NCBI GenBank assembly: GCA_948567375.1
Contig: OX419755.1
Location: forward strand, 53,028,291 to 53,092,290
Direction of reading: 5' to 3'
DNA: 64,000 bases
Source of the DNA: Lunularia cruciata
Taxonomy: Eukaryota; Streptophyta; Marchantiopsida; Lunulariales; Lunulariaceae
Part shown: one piece after another, positions 52,961 through 64,000 of the stretch
How positions within the stretch are numbered: the stretch's first letter is position 1
Layout: every line of letters starts with the position of its first letter
Notes under the pieces: generated by a model
What the model was told of the DNA's origin: nothing
Databases searched by the model: none
The model's input: the letters and a program-made list of their open reading frames with translations, nothing else
Position numbers and translations under genes: made by a program

Positions 52961-54050
52961 GTGGAGTAGTTATGTAATGAGCTGATAATAATTATTTGAT
53001 TGGGATCCAATTAATCAGGAAGTAAACTTTTGCAACGTGGAATTTATTCGTAAAAGATTAAAGAAAACCTGATTTCATCGTGTGAAGATAAATCCATTGA
53101 TGGTTGGTAAGCAGAAATATGATGAGTATTTTCTATTTATTATTGAGATTATATAATTTTCTCAAGAATGTTTACTAAAAAGAAATGAATAGATATAAAA
53201 GATTATATGTACTTTAACGATCCATCTCATCTAAGCCATTATTATTTTTCATGTATTCTCATTGAATCTCGTACCACATATTTTACAGGGCATGCCAGGC
53301 AGAAGGCTCCATGGAGCAATTTCTGCAGCATATATAATTGACAATGAAAATAGAAATACCTTCGCAAAGTTAACTATACGGCTTGAAAGTTCTGGAATCG
53401 GTGGAGTTTTCCATGCTGCGAGCTTTCAGACCATGAAAGTTTGGTTTTACAAAACTTAAGATACGCTTCCAGTTCTGGAAAGATCATCTTGCTGAGCATG
53501 GAAAATGCATAAGCCCATACATTCTTGCAGGAAATCCTAAGAATACATCAACAGGTTTGAATAAAACAGAAGTGACAGTCGCGTCGTGGTGCTCTTACGG
53601 ATGCATGCTTAATCTCCCTCATATACAATTTAGAGATAGATGACAATGTAATCCCATTTCCGAGTGAGAACTAGCCGTCACTGATCTTATGCGTTGGTTC
53701 ATGATCGTTGCTCTTGTGGCGAAGTCGTTAGAATTTATACTTGGGCAGTATGTGTTCCTTCAGAGTTACTGTTCCATAATTATTCACTACTCTGCTCTGG
53801 CTAAAGAAGTTGTAAGGCCACGTGCACCATTCTTCAATTTGAATGAGCTAAGGGCTTTGCGAGTTGGGTAAGAAACGGATTCTCCATGTAAAAAGCACAT
53901 GTTCGGCACATCTCCATGTAAAAAGCACTTCGGTTACATGTGGGAAGTTTCTCTTGAAGTTGAGTTGCCTATTTAGAACAAAAGGAGGGTGAAATTAAAG
54001 CACATTCTAACCCTAAACTAATTAACTTTCCATTTTTTGTTTCACTATGG
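52960..54050. other. AT-rich intergenic spacer
   Basis: No gene is supported. Frames at 53,262-53,459 and 53,689-53,871 (plus) have no recognisable product. A small direct repeat TCTCCATGTAAAAAGCAC occurs at 53,881 and 53,911. Confidence 0.5.
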
Positions 54051-54990
54051 TCATATCAGATTAGAGGTTTAAGGTCTTCCTTGATTGAGTGACATTGAGT
54101 ATACGCTACATTCTCCCTTAGGTGACTCTCCATTCCTCAGGCTACTAGAGCACGTCTTTGTTCTCACTCCGGCAAGGGTGCTAGCTCTTGGATCTTAGCT
54201 CGACCGTGCATTAGGACATTCTGACTTGCACCAACTATCTTCTTTACAACAATGAGGTTTCACCTAGGTTTGGTCCACCCATCCGCATCTTCATTCCTCA
54301 CTTGTGAATGTGGTCCTACACTAGATGCAGCAGCAGTCCATATGACACGATGTCCTTTTGGAAGACAGAGGATAACTACCCATGCTGCTATTAGAGACAT
54401 AGTGTTTGCTATGGCACGAAAGAGTGGATACTTGGCTTGGAGGAGCGATCGTATGCTTTGCAGATGACAAGTATCAGGGCAGATTTATACTTGGTCTGAG
54501 ATGATCAAGGGATAGTAACGGATGTGGTTACAAACCCTATGTGGGATATAGTTTTGGAGGGAGTGATTACACATCCTCTTGGATGGGCGGCAAGTGCAAC
54601 AACAGGTCACAAGGTCTCCAAGTATAGGGGCATGCATCAAGGTCACCTCTTTGTTCCTCTAGGCTTGGAGTTATATGGAGTGATGGACACGATGTTTGAC
54701 ACATTTGTCAAGGAGTGCACGAGAGCTTATCATGTTAGGCGCCAGGGGGTACCACTTTCACTCTCATACTTTGTAGCATATTTAGATTTTGTGTGTCCTT
54801 TGCTCTATAGAGGGCAGTGGTTGGTGCAATCCACAAGAGAGCAATCACATTAGGTGATGTTTCTTTGGATGCTCTAGTTGTTTGTAGACTGTATAACTTG
54901 CATAACTTAGATATCTTACCGCACCAAGGGTAGATTTCTCATATAGACTCTATTGGGACTTAGCTCCATTTTACCTTTTTTTGTATCTCC
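54050..54990 (+). mobile_element. decayed reverse-transcriptase retroelement, copy 3 (3' fragment)
   Basis: Only the C-terminal third remains. About 54,250-54,465 encodes FHLGLVHPSASSFLTCECG ... HMTRCPFGRQRITTHAAIRD, a Cys-X-Cys ... His-X4-Cys zinc-finger pattern typical of the end of this RT family. About 54,520-54,790 encodes VLEGVITHPLGWAAS, KVSKYRGMHQGHLFVPLGLE and a conserved tail, resembling a restriction-like endonuclease segment (inference). It aligns with 46.6-47.06 plus 48.65-49.08 kb of copy 2, frames are broken, and the RT domain is absent. 5' truncation is usual for target-primed retroelements. Confidence 0.75.
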
Positions 54991-55620
54991 CTTATACGGC
55001 TAGATGGTGTCTTCCTATCCTTCATTTTTTTCTACGCGGTTGCTCTCTTTCCACTAATGTCCAACAAGCTTCCATCATGTGATTCTAATAATTAAATAAA
55101 TTGTAACCAGCTGAAGCTTAAGAATGCCCTTGATTAATTGAATCTTGGAAAAGTCCAGATTAGACTTTGCTCGGTGCACTCCAATTCTGGTGCTCTCAAT
55201 TGCAGGGAAAGTCCTCATTTATATCTTTGGTACATGTGGGTTCTAATATGCAATAATGATTTTTTTCTTATATTATGAACGGTTACATACTGAGTTTTGA
55301 GCTACTACATTGAGTGCATATGACAAAACACTCAATATAGTAGCATAAGGGATAAGCGCTACTCCACATCCTTTGGCAACCGCACACCATTGCTAATATG
55401 ATTTTTCTCATAAGCTCATGCTCTCTAGATCTACACATATATGTACTCTATTGTGTTGCAATAAATCTATTAATGAATCTTGCTCTTTAGGTTATGGGTC
55501 CACATTAAGCTTCATTACACTCCTATCTCTTTCTTTTTCCTTACCTACAGAGCAAGCACACACAAGTAGTCCAAGACTTGCCTGTACATCTTTTCTCTTC
55601 TCCTTAGATTGTCACCAATA
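54991..55620. other. intergenic spacer, nothing recognised
   Basis: AT-rich sequence between the RT fragment and the copia remnant. It may include the copia 5' LTR, but no matching second LTR was found by eye downstream of 59.1 kb. Confidence 0.4.
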
Positions 55621-55621
55621 C

Positions 55622-58600
55622 CATGGTTGAGCAGTCCTCAATACCACAAAACATCTATCATGTTGATCCTTTGTTCAATGCAGACAATTGACCCATATGG
55701 AAATACCAATTGCAGCTCATCTTACATGCTGAAGATCTATGGGAAGTCACCTTAGGAACCTCTAAATGCATAAAAGATGGAATGAGAACAAGACTTCAAA
55801 CAAACGGATCCACCATTGCATTGCCTACTATTGAATTAGTTGAACTTCAAAGCACATGGGACAAGGAGGATGGGAAAGCATGATCACATATTGGATTCAT
55901 TGTATCACCAATAGTAGCTCTCAATTTGATGACCTGCAAGACAACCAAGCAAATGTGAGACAAGCTTGTAGTTAGGTTTGGGTAAAAGATCACGCTTAAC
56001 AAAATTGTATTGCTATATGAGTTCACACACTCAAAATTTGTCATGGAGAGATGCTCTTTGCCTTGGAACATGAGTTCAATACACTCAAACTCCATATTGG
56101 AGAGACATTCTCTACACTCATTGCTCAATCTCATGAGCTTACCAACAGATTGGCGACAATTGGCATTGACATCTATGAGGATGCACAAGCAATGACATTG
56201 CTTGGAGTACTACCAATGGTAGAGTATCTATCTCTAGTCATGACTCTCACAATTGCTGCCAAAATTGGTGGCCTCAAGATAACTGATGTTGAGGCGGCTT
56301 TATGCACCAAGGAATTGCATGCCAACAAGACAGAGAACTAGTCAAAACAAGAGCGCAAAATCAGCCTTTATTACAACATCACACCAACCAAAAAAGGGTA
56401 AAATGGGTATTACTTGTGATTATTGTGGCAAGAGAGGACACCGTGAGACTGTATGCTACAATAAGTTTGGGTTTTCCTCAAGGGCACTCCTGTTATGTTC
56501 CACAAATAGGTGTGCTTTAATGAACACTATCATGTGGTATTGCCTAAAATTGCTCATATCCGTCAACCAGTCAAGTATAGGGCCATGCACCTCTAGTTAT
56601 AGCCATTGTAGCTATGTTTACCTTGGTCCATGGACGGCTACTCATAAGAATGTCTACCACGTTGCATGAGAGCCTTAGCGGCCTTGTTCTTGACTTTGGT
56701 GCAACTTGCTACATTAATAATGACAGTGCTACACTCCATGACTAACAAGTACTCACTATTGCTGAGCCATTATCCTAGGGGACGGCCATGGTACTAATGC
56801 CATTGGCATTGGCATACTTTATGTGTAGACCACAACGGGGCAGATCCTTGCCTTGCAACAATGCCTACTTTGCCCCGACCTACGGCATTTTGCATGCCAA
56901 TTATGAGTCCCAACTTCAATAATAGCATGATACTATTATCCATTCAAGCACTTGGTGCTATGGGTGCTTGGGCCTCTTTCAAGGGAGGCTCTGCCATCAT
57001 GCACAAGAATGAGCACATGCTTGCTTTGGCCAATGTGATTGATTTTTTATACAAACTTGCTGGCTCAATTCTCTACCCCTATGAAGTTAGTGCTATTATC
57101 ATCATGAATAACTCAATGCTATGGCATCAATGTCTTGGGCACCTTAGCATATTGTATATGGGAAGGCTACAAAATTTGGCTATTGGGCTACCATACAAAG
57201 AACTACCACATGGCATTTGCAAACCTTGGTGCCTTTGCCAAGTCTCACTATGTGCTTCTCCTTGACACCTATGACATCTCAAACACTGCCTTGAAAATTT
57301 GGGATGTGTCCATGCAGATCTTGCCAGTCCTCTGTGAACTATGTCTCTCCAAGGCAATCTCTATTTCCTTGTCATGGCAAATGAGTTCATCCGGATGCTC
57401 AACATAACACTCTAAAACACAAATCAGATGCAATATCAACACTTAAATCACATTGTAATAAAATAGAGACATCCTTAGGTTTCCATTTAAAGTCCTATGC
57501 ATTGATGGAGGAGGTGAACTCATCAACTTTGCCATAAATAAATGACTATATGCAATATTGTCAAGGAAAAACCACTTCCTTGCTCACTTGAGCTCAATGG
57601 CATTGCCAAGCGTGCCATCCAACTACTTGTTAAATGCTCAAGCTATGACGTGTCCTAAAAAAACTCAATGTTTATTGTAATGTTATGAGGACAAGAGAAA
57701 CCCCAAGAGAAACAAAAGGTTTCATCTCCCAATACTATGATGCTCCAAAGGAGCACCTTGTCTATTTTATATAACAAAGAAGATCCACTCAAAGTGAGCT
57801 CCATCCTTGGATCAGATATATGGATTGGTGACATGTAAGAAAGCTCTACCTTAGATTAGTTGCATGGATTGGTGACATGTTGATCCTTGTCATATCCGGT
57901 TAGTCAAATAAGTTTGACTAGAGGGAATCTTTAGGAAATCTTCTCATAGGAAGCTCAAAAAAACATGGATGAGGTTCACTTGAAAGCTCTCAATGAGATG
58001 AAAAAGGGTTGAAAAGGAAATTCTTGTCCCCTATAAGAGAAAAAACCATTTCATTTTTTCAGCCTAATTCATCCATTTAGTCCTCTGAAATTGGTTTTGA
58101 AGTTTTCAAGGTGTTTTTGGCCAATACTGCTCTTTTGATGACACCTTTATCTAAGTTCATATTTGCACGGATGCACACCTTGGGAAGCCTAGAGTTTGGC
58201 CTCCAGATTGATATAGAACACCTTCACACCTAAGGATGCCGTTCATTCATTCTTCACGACCTACACAACATAGGCAAATTTGACTCATGTGCAATCAAAG
58301 GCATCTTCATTGGCTATATCTTCTATCTTCTTGACTTTGGAAAATGGTTGTGCTCATATCTTGCTTGTTTTGTGAAACACGCAACACCACACCTATATAT
58401 ATATATATTAAAATAGATACAAGCTCAATAGACATACATCTCACAATTATGGACAACTCCAAAGTAGAAACAATGCACCCATATAGATAGCTCCTTGGCA
58501 AACTAAATTATGCTACTATCTACACACACCTTGATCTTGCTCATAATTTCTCTCTCCTTGCTCAACTCTTATCTTACCAAACTAAACAACATTAGGCAAC

Positions 58601-59110
58601 ACTCAAACACATTTGGTGCTACATTGATGGCACTATCTATCACTGCCTTGTCTACCCTATGTCTAGTAATTCACTCACCCTACTTGCATATGGTGATGGT
58701 GATTGGGCAAACCCACACTTGGATTTCAAATCTTATACTAGAGTCCTTCTACTACTTAATGACACTACCATTGTTTGGTACTCCAAGAAACAAGCAATGG
58801 TGGCCCTTTTGATAGTGGAAGCAAAGTATTATGCCCTTGTAGTAGCAGACTGCAAAGCAACATGGGTGAAAAAATCATCACTCCTATGATGACCTTTGAA
58901 GAGCCCATTGTCATCCGTGCTAATAGCTATGATGCCATTGCTACTACTTCCATACAAGCATCATTGCTTCAACCAGGATAAAGCACATTGACATTCAACA
59001 CCACTACGTCAAATACATTTCACAAAGGATCTTGTTTCCCTCGCTCTAGTCCCCATTGCCAACAATGTTTCCAATGACCTAACAAAAGTACTTCTTTGTC
59101 CTCATACCAT
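55622..59110 (+). mobile_element. decayed Ty1/copia retrotransposon lacking most of its reverse transcriptase
   Basis: Domains in copia order on the plus strand, in broken frames: gag with a helix ending ATIGIDIYEDAQAMTLLGVL (55,622-56,340); a CCHC zinc knuckle CDYCGKRGHRETVC (56,415-56,456); an aspartic-protease remnant with DFGAT near 56,690, where Phe replaces the usual Ser; the GAG-pre-integrase motif LWHQCLGHLS (57,119-57,150); the integrase C-terminal motif GKFDSCAIKGIFIGY (58,272-58,316); then directly the pre-RNase H PYR.LLGKLNYA (about 58,479) and RNase H (YGDGDWANPH, WYSKKQAMVAL, VEAKYYALV; 58,690-58,850). The integrase catalytic core and nearly all of the RT palm are missing or unrecognisable between 57.4 and 58.46 kb. 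Confidence 0.8.
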
Positions 59111-59290
59111 GCTCCTCCATGAGCATATTTGCCTTCACTCCCTCAAATGCTTTGCTCCTTCAAATGATTGTGGTAATTTTTTTTATTTCTTTTCCCCCTC
59201 TTTTGGTCCTAGTACCATGTTCCTCCATGAGCACATTTGCCTTTGCTCCCTCAAATGATTGTGGTAAATTTTTTATTTATTTTTCCACTT
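59099..59290. repeat. about 108-bp imperfect tandem duplication
   Basis: ACCATG(C/T)TCCTCCATGAGCA starts at 59,106 and 59,214. Both units continue with CTCCCTCAAATG and ATGATTGTGGTAA; the second unit is shortened. It lies just after the copia RNase H end. Confidence 0.8.
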
Positions 59291-59673
59291 GTCTAGTGAC
59301 ATTCCAAGTTTGCATTAGGTTTGGTTGTTGCAATAACAACTTCCTCATAAAAACTACATAATCAATCTGCCTTTGACTCATGTGTTGAATTACCACTCTC
59401 TATCTCATCATTTGCATTAGCCTCATTGAACTACCACTCCCTTCTTACTTCTAAACAACCTCAATCTCCTCCTATCAATAGGCACCTAACTATAGATGAT
59501 GTAGATTTTCTACACAATCCAGACGGACTCTTGCCTATAGCCATCTCCTATCAATGCTTACATTTTTTCTAGCTAAACCTCTACTTCAATCTCCCTAGCT
59601 CCATCAATAACTTTTGACTCCTAATTGCTACAATAACAACTACCATGACATCAATAGTAGACATAGAGATGAG

Positions 59674-59748
59674 TACAAATCCACCTACAAATCTGACATA
59701 GAGATCAATATTTTTGATCTCCATGTCAGATTTATAGTTGGATTTGTA
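59674..59748. repeat. 34-bp-arm hairpin
   Basis: The arms 59,674-59,707 and 59,715-59,748 are reverse complements at 31 of 34 positions, with a 7-nt loop ATATTTT. It lies between the copia remnant and the gypsy 3' LTR. It could be a miniature inverted-repeat element or a small-RNA-type stem. Confidence 0.88.
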
Positions 59749-59949
59749 TCACCTTACTTGATAGCTTGAATCAAACCTTTTTCCACTACTCCATCTCTTT
59801 TTTGCATGCAAAAACTATCTCACAACCTACTCATATTCACATGTAGAACTCACTTAATGTACACACTCCTCTTTCACCTTCCCTATATAGTCTACCTACC
59901 CATCAAATCTCTTGGTAGCATGTTCCAATCCAATCCTTAGCCGGCACCT

Positions 59950-60469
59950 AGGGCCATACACTTGTGTCTCTTGTCCCTTGTTGGCATTCTTTCATCAAGT
60001 ATCTTCACACACAACCATATTATTTATATTCACTACCTATCAACTCATTCACTACATGTAAAAGACCAAGACCGAGGAGAGAAATAGGAGAATGGAAACT
60101 CACATTGGGACACTTGAATGAGTGAAAACTCCGAATGCCTAGCATGAGCTTTGGCCTTGGTATTTATAGGTAGCATACAAAGCCCTTGAGAAGCTTCTCA
60201 AGAAACTTCCTTGAGCCCCTTTCTTAGAGTGCAAGCCAAGTTAACTAGGAAGTTTCTCAAGAAGTTTCCTTCTAGAAGCTGCCTACTTGGCATGCAAGCT
60301 AAGCTAGTTAGAAGCTTCTAAAAGCTTCATTCTAGAAGCTACCTGCTTGGAGTGCAAGTTAACTAGTCAGGAAGCTTCCTAGATGCTTTTGGAATATTCT
60401 AGGCTAATTTGGCTTATTCTCTACTTTGTTAACCTTACTAACTACATCGCTAAACTCCATACGGTTACA
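59950..60469 (-). mobile_element. 3' LTR of the gypsy element (inner edge fixed, outer edge uncertain)
   Basis: On the minus strand the LTR begins TGTAACC at 60,469, right after the polypurine tract. A TATA box (CTATAAATA) lies at 60,169-60,161, 300 bases in, so U3 is about 300 bp. U3 contains three units about 60 bp apart with TGCAAG at 60,230, 60,293 and 60,353 plus AGAAGCTTC-type boxes. The outer end of the LTR could not be fixed; 59,950 is a guess. Confidence 0.65.
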
Positions 60470-60486
60470 TATTCTCCCACCGCTAG
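60470..60486 (-). other. polypurine tract of the gypsy element
   Basis: On the minus strand GCGGTGGGAGAATA directly precedes the TGTAACC that opens the LTR. Position and purine content fit plus-strand priming of a Ty3/gypsy element. Confidence 0.65.
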
Positions 60487-60499
60487 TTGGTGACGTCCT

Positions 60500-60680
60500 C
60501 ATCACCATTGAAGCTTCAAACTCCTAGATGGCCGTCTGTGCATTCTAGAGGTGAGAAAGAGGTTCCCAAGTGGCATCATGAAGAGGATACCCTTTCCAAA
60601 GGACCTTGTACTCTGTATGTTGGCGGCATCCTTGATGGATGGGGTGACGTGCAAGGATACAATCAACTTTGTACTCCTCA
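60500..60680 (-). pseudogene. gypsy C-terminal chromodomain
   Basis: Minus-strand frame reads EYKVLWKGYPLHDATWEPLSHL, interrupted by TAG where a Gln-type codon is expected, then NAQTAI, a second TAG, and EFEAS just before the polypurine tract. Tyr-Lys-Val-Leu-Trp-Lys-Gly-Tyr and Trp-Glu-Pro are chromodomain hallmarks, placing the element among chromoviruses. Confidence 0.85.
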
Positions 60681-61160
60681 TGATCATTGATAAGGATAGG
60701 AGAGGAGGAGGTTGGACTCAAGAGGAGAAAGAAGAAGGATTAGGAACAACGGGTTTCAACTTGGAAACAGAAAAGATAGGATGGATGCGCATATGACAAG
60801 GCAAGGCAAGGCAAGTCGATAAGCAACATGAGAGAAAATTTGGGTGACATCAAAAGGTCCTATCCAATTAGGTGCAAGTTTACCAACTTGTGTATCAAGT
60901 GGAAGGGGTAGATTACTAAAGGATAACATAACTTTATCATCAACTTCAAAGGTGAGATCATGACGATGGTGGTCCGCATATTGTTTTTGACAATTCTGAG
61001 CAACAAGGAGGTGAGATTTGGCTTGTTGGAGAAATTTGGATATGGTGGTCAAGAAGGTTGAAGTATGAGGGACTTGAGACAGAAGAGGAGCAAGAAGAGA
61101 ATCTGGGACAAGCGAATCTTGGCCAAAATTGAGAAAGAAAGGAGAGAATCCGGTGCTTGC

Positions 61161-61800
61161 CTATTTAGAATTGTTGTATACAAACTCTACAGCTGCAAGA
61201 CATTCATCCCAATTGGTATGGTGAATGTTGACAAAGGCACAAAGCATATCTTCCAAGGTGCAATTTCCACGTTCAGTTTGTCCATCAATTTGAGGATGAT
61301 AGGCTGTGGACAAAGCAAGCTTGGTGCCAAGGATCTGGAAGAGTGCTTGCCAAAACTTTCCGATGAAGCAAGGATCATGGTTGGAGATGAGTACACATGG
61401 CATACCATGATGTTTGAATACATTATTAAAGTAGATTTGTGCCAAGGTTGGAGCATCCACAATATCAACTGTTGGTGCTAAATGGATTTGCTTACTAAGC
61501 TTATCCACAAACACCACAATTGTTGTGTGACCTTGTTGTATCTTGGGCAAGGAGGTGATGAGATCTAAGCTCACATGTTCCTAACAAGTAGTTGGAATGG
61601 GAAGAGGCTAAAGGAGTCCACTCGGCTTCTAGTTACTGGCCTTGTTGCATTTACAACTCTCACACAGTCAGACAAACTCTCGAACATCTTGCGTGATGTT
61701 GGACCACCACCATTGGCGTTGGAGGGTACCTAAGGTCTTGTCCACCCCCATGTGACCAGCTATTGGTAAATCATGGGCTTCCTAAAGGCGCACAAGTTGG
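61161..61800 (-). pseudogene. gypsy integrase: zinc-binding and catalytic core
   Basis: The His/Cys zinc-binding part (HDLPIAGHMGVDKT ... CESCKCNKAS) reads from about 61,800 to 61,630. The core follows with DKLSKQIHLAP (first Asp), SNHDPCFIGKFW (second Asp) and YHPQIDGQTERGN (Glu), so the DDE triad is visible. A stop occurs between the two parts. It then continues into MLCAFVNIHHTNWDECLAAVEF. Confidence 0.9.
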
Positions 61801-62024
61801 AGATCACCTTTGGCTAGAACATAGATCCAGTCCGCATAGAATAGAAGGCCTTCCTTAAAGGAGAAGGTGTTGTACTCCTTGTTGCCTATTGTCAGACAAC
61901 CATGTACCATTTAGAAGAAGGGATCTTGTTGTAGAGCTGACCAAAACTTGTTATGGACCTTGGGGTCAATTGACACCGTCGTAATTGCCGTTGTGATGAG
62001 AAGAAGAGACTTCAAATCAGGTCG

Positions 62025-62500
62025 TCATGATAAAGCATCAAGGATGACATGGAACCGACCTGGTTTATACTCAAGTTTGATGTCAAACAATTGGAGTTGC
62101 TCTTCCCATTGATGATGTTGACTCTTCATATGTTCCAAGTGTAAGGTCTGCAACAATGGCTTGTGATCAATTTGCATGACCACTTGTTTCCCCAAGAGGT
62201 AATGCCTCCATACCTTGGTGGTATATAACATTGCAAGTTGTTCTTGATCTCAAGCAGAGTAATTTTTTTCAGCTGTATTTAGTTGGCAAGACACAAAGGC
62301 AATGGGATGTAGTCTATCCGGGAATTCTTGTTGCAACACAACTCCAATTGCAAAGTTAGAAGCATCAAAATCAACCACACAAGGTAGTTGAGGATCATAT
62401 GGTTGAAGAATGGGTCTTGAAGACACCATATGCTTTAACTTCTCGAATGCTTCTTCATGCTTGGTGGTCCATTGGAAACTCAAGTTCTTTTCCAAGAGGT
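62025..62500 (-). pseudogene. gypsy RNase H domain
   Basis: HEEAFEKLKHMVSSRPIL, DFDASNFAIGVVLQQ with the first catalytic Asp, and LHPIAFVSCQLNTAEKNYSA. An in-frame TGA follows, where related elements have a charged residue after NYSA. Then come LLGKQVVMQIDHKPL and the end motif YKPGRFHVILDALS. Confidence 0.88.
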
Positions 62501-62581
62501 TAGTCTATGGTGCAACCACATGAGCATAATAATGGATAAACCGTTGGTAAAAACTGGCCAATCCATTGAATGCTCGTACTT

Positions 62582-63240
62582 CTATAGCATCCTTTGGGTA
62601 GGCCAATCAGTAATGGCCTTGATCTTCTCTTCTTCCATCTTGATCCTCTCTGATGAGATCTTATGACCCAAGAAGGTAACCTCTTTCTGCCAAAAGGCAC
62701 ACTTTGACTTCTTGCAATAAAATTTCCATTGTCGTAGTCGTCTTAGGACTTCTTGCACATGATTCATGTGTTTTGCCTCTGTCTTGCTATAGATTAAGAT
62801 ATCATCCAAGAACACCACCACAGACCAATCCAATAGTCCCTCCAACACCCAATGCATTTGATCCATGAAGACTGTTGGAGCATTAGTGAGTCCGAAAGGT
62901 AGAACTCTCAACTTGAAATGCCCATACCTTGTGCAAAAGGTAGTCTTTTGCACCTACTCTCCTTCAATAAGAATTTACCAATAGCCGCTACAAAGATCTA
63001 GCTTGGAAAAGTAGCATGCTCCACTTAGTTGATCAAGCTGGTCATTGATCCAAGGCAAGGGATATGCATTCTTCATAGTTTGCTTATTGAGCCCACGGTA
63101 ATCAATATAGAAACAAAGTCCTCCATCCTTCTTTGGAACAAATAGTACCGGTGCTTCCCAAAGAGAGGTACAATGTCGTATGAAATCTATCTTCAACAAC
63201 TCTGTAAGTGTTATTCACAACTCCTCCAACTCCTTTGGTG
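62582..63240 (-). pseudogene. gypsy reverse transcriptase domain
   Basis: In order: [20 protein letters not shown], a [11 protein letters not shown] palm motif, FCTRYGHFKLRVLPFGLTNA, and the catalytic FLDDILIYSK, then HVQEVLRRLRQWKFY. Both catalytic regions are recognisable (Asp of SKLDL; DD of FLDD). A frame break lies between 62,953 and 62,975. Confidence 0.9.
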
Positions 63241-63675
63241 AGAGCCGATAGATTGGTCTACTCATTGGAGTACTCATTGGCAATAACTTGATCTTGAAGG
63301 GCATACCTCAATCGGAGTGTAATCCCTTTGGCAGATCATCTGGAAACACGTCCACAAACTCTTGAACTATCTGCTCAACCATTGCTTGATGAGGCTCTTT
63401 GCCTTCCTCAGATTGTTCTTGTGCAATCGGCTTGATCCACACCGCAAATACAGACTTATCTTCCTTCAAAGCTTGCTCTATGGCTGCTTTACTAACAAAA
63501 TTCCCTTCCAAGGACTCATCTCTCTTCCAAGCTTGCTCCATGGTTGCCTTCTTGGCAAACTTCTCATCTTGGGACTCATCTCTCTCCCAGATTCACTCTT
63601 TGGCTACCTTCTCGACAAACTTCCTATCTTGGGACTGACTATTCTTAGGTGTCTTACTTAAAAGTTCCAAACAAC

Positions 63676-63984
63676 CTAATCAGAAATTCCTACTTTGGTG
63701 TTGTACTTGAATTTATTGTCGGGTCCAATCAAATTGAACCTATGACGTTCAAGCCAAGGTAGACCCAAAATGATATCATAGTGTAAAGGTGTTACTACAA
63801 ACCTCATACATTCCAAATACTCCTTCCCAATCTTGAAGGTAACAGGATGTGAGGTGCAGAATGCAAAACCCTTCCTACCATCCGCCATCATCAAACAACC
63901 TCTAAACACTAGCTTGATAGGAATACCCAATTCCTTTGCTACTTGCATAAACATGCAATTCTTTGAACTTCCAAAATCAACCAA
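63676..63984 (-). pseudogene. gypsy aspartic protease domain
   Basis: Starts VDFGSSKNCMF, where the usual pattern is D-S-G-A; Asp is kept and Ser is Phe. It continues to the conserved end motif DIILGLPWLERH. Part of the gypsy element; the upstream gag part is outside the window. Confidence 0.85.
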
Positions 63985-64000
63985 AATCCTACAACCCCGA

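Larger units (their letters stand above)
60500..63990 (-). mobile_element. Ty3/gypsy chromovirus-type retrotransposon, pol region, decayed and truncated by the window
   Basis: Minus-strand order: protease, RT, RNase H, integrase with zinc-binding and catalytic parts, post-core region, chromodomain, polypurine tract and LTR. This order, with integrase after RNase H and a chromodomain at the end, defines a chromovirus-type gypsy element. Gag and the 5' LTR lie beyond 64,000. Frames are interrupted by stops and shifts, several of which look like C-to-T changes (TGA in RNase H, two TAG in the chromodomain). It is not intact. Confidence 0.92.

Overview
This is nuclear DNA of a land plant. Its exons are split by GT-AG introns, it carries a complete plant-type nuclear gene for a mitochondrial protein, and it is littered with decayed retrotransposons. 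The very AT-rich intergenic DNA and the retroelement types would suit a bryophyte or another seed-free plant, but that is an inference; no marker fixes the species.

Layout. 1-12,200: AT-rich intergenic DNA with a 43-bp tandem repeat, one exon-like island (5.9-6.03 kb) and a TA microsatellite. 12,200-36,650: a single large plus-strand gene whose 21 coding exons can be followed from ATG 13,396 to TAA 36,646-36,648 (1,338 residues). It matches a conserved plant family of unknown function that I recall as At4g24610/At5g65440 in Arabidopsis. Two introns are very long (8.6 kb and 3.3 kb) and filled with composite repeats, including about 20 copies of a short element with a conserved CCGTTC-NNN-GAACGG hairpin, all in the sense orientation. 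36,650-38,400: 3' flank with a 136-bp duplication. 38,440-41,660 (minus), 44,850-49,080 (plus) and 54,050-54,990 (plus): three decayed copies of one reverse-transcriptase family with a C-terminal zinc finger and a restriction-like endonuclease-type tail. 49,711-52,607 (minus): a complete nine-exon gene for the 24-kDa subunit of mitochondrial complex I (NDUFV2), 255 residues. 55,620-59,110 (plus): remains of a Ty1/copia element that has lost most of its reverse transcriptase. 59,950-64,000 (minus): the 3' part of a Ty3/gypsy chromovirus-type element (protease, RT, RNase H, integrase, chromodomain, polypurine tract, 3' LTR), cut by the window end.

Only two genes look functional. They have no evident functional link: one is a respiratory-chain subunit, the other an uncharacterised, probably housekeeping, plant protein. 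The rest is repeat biology. The most unusual part is the intronic hairpin-repeat system inside the large gene.
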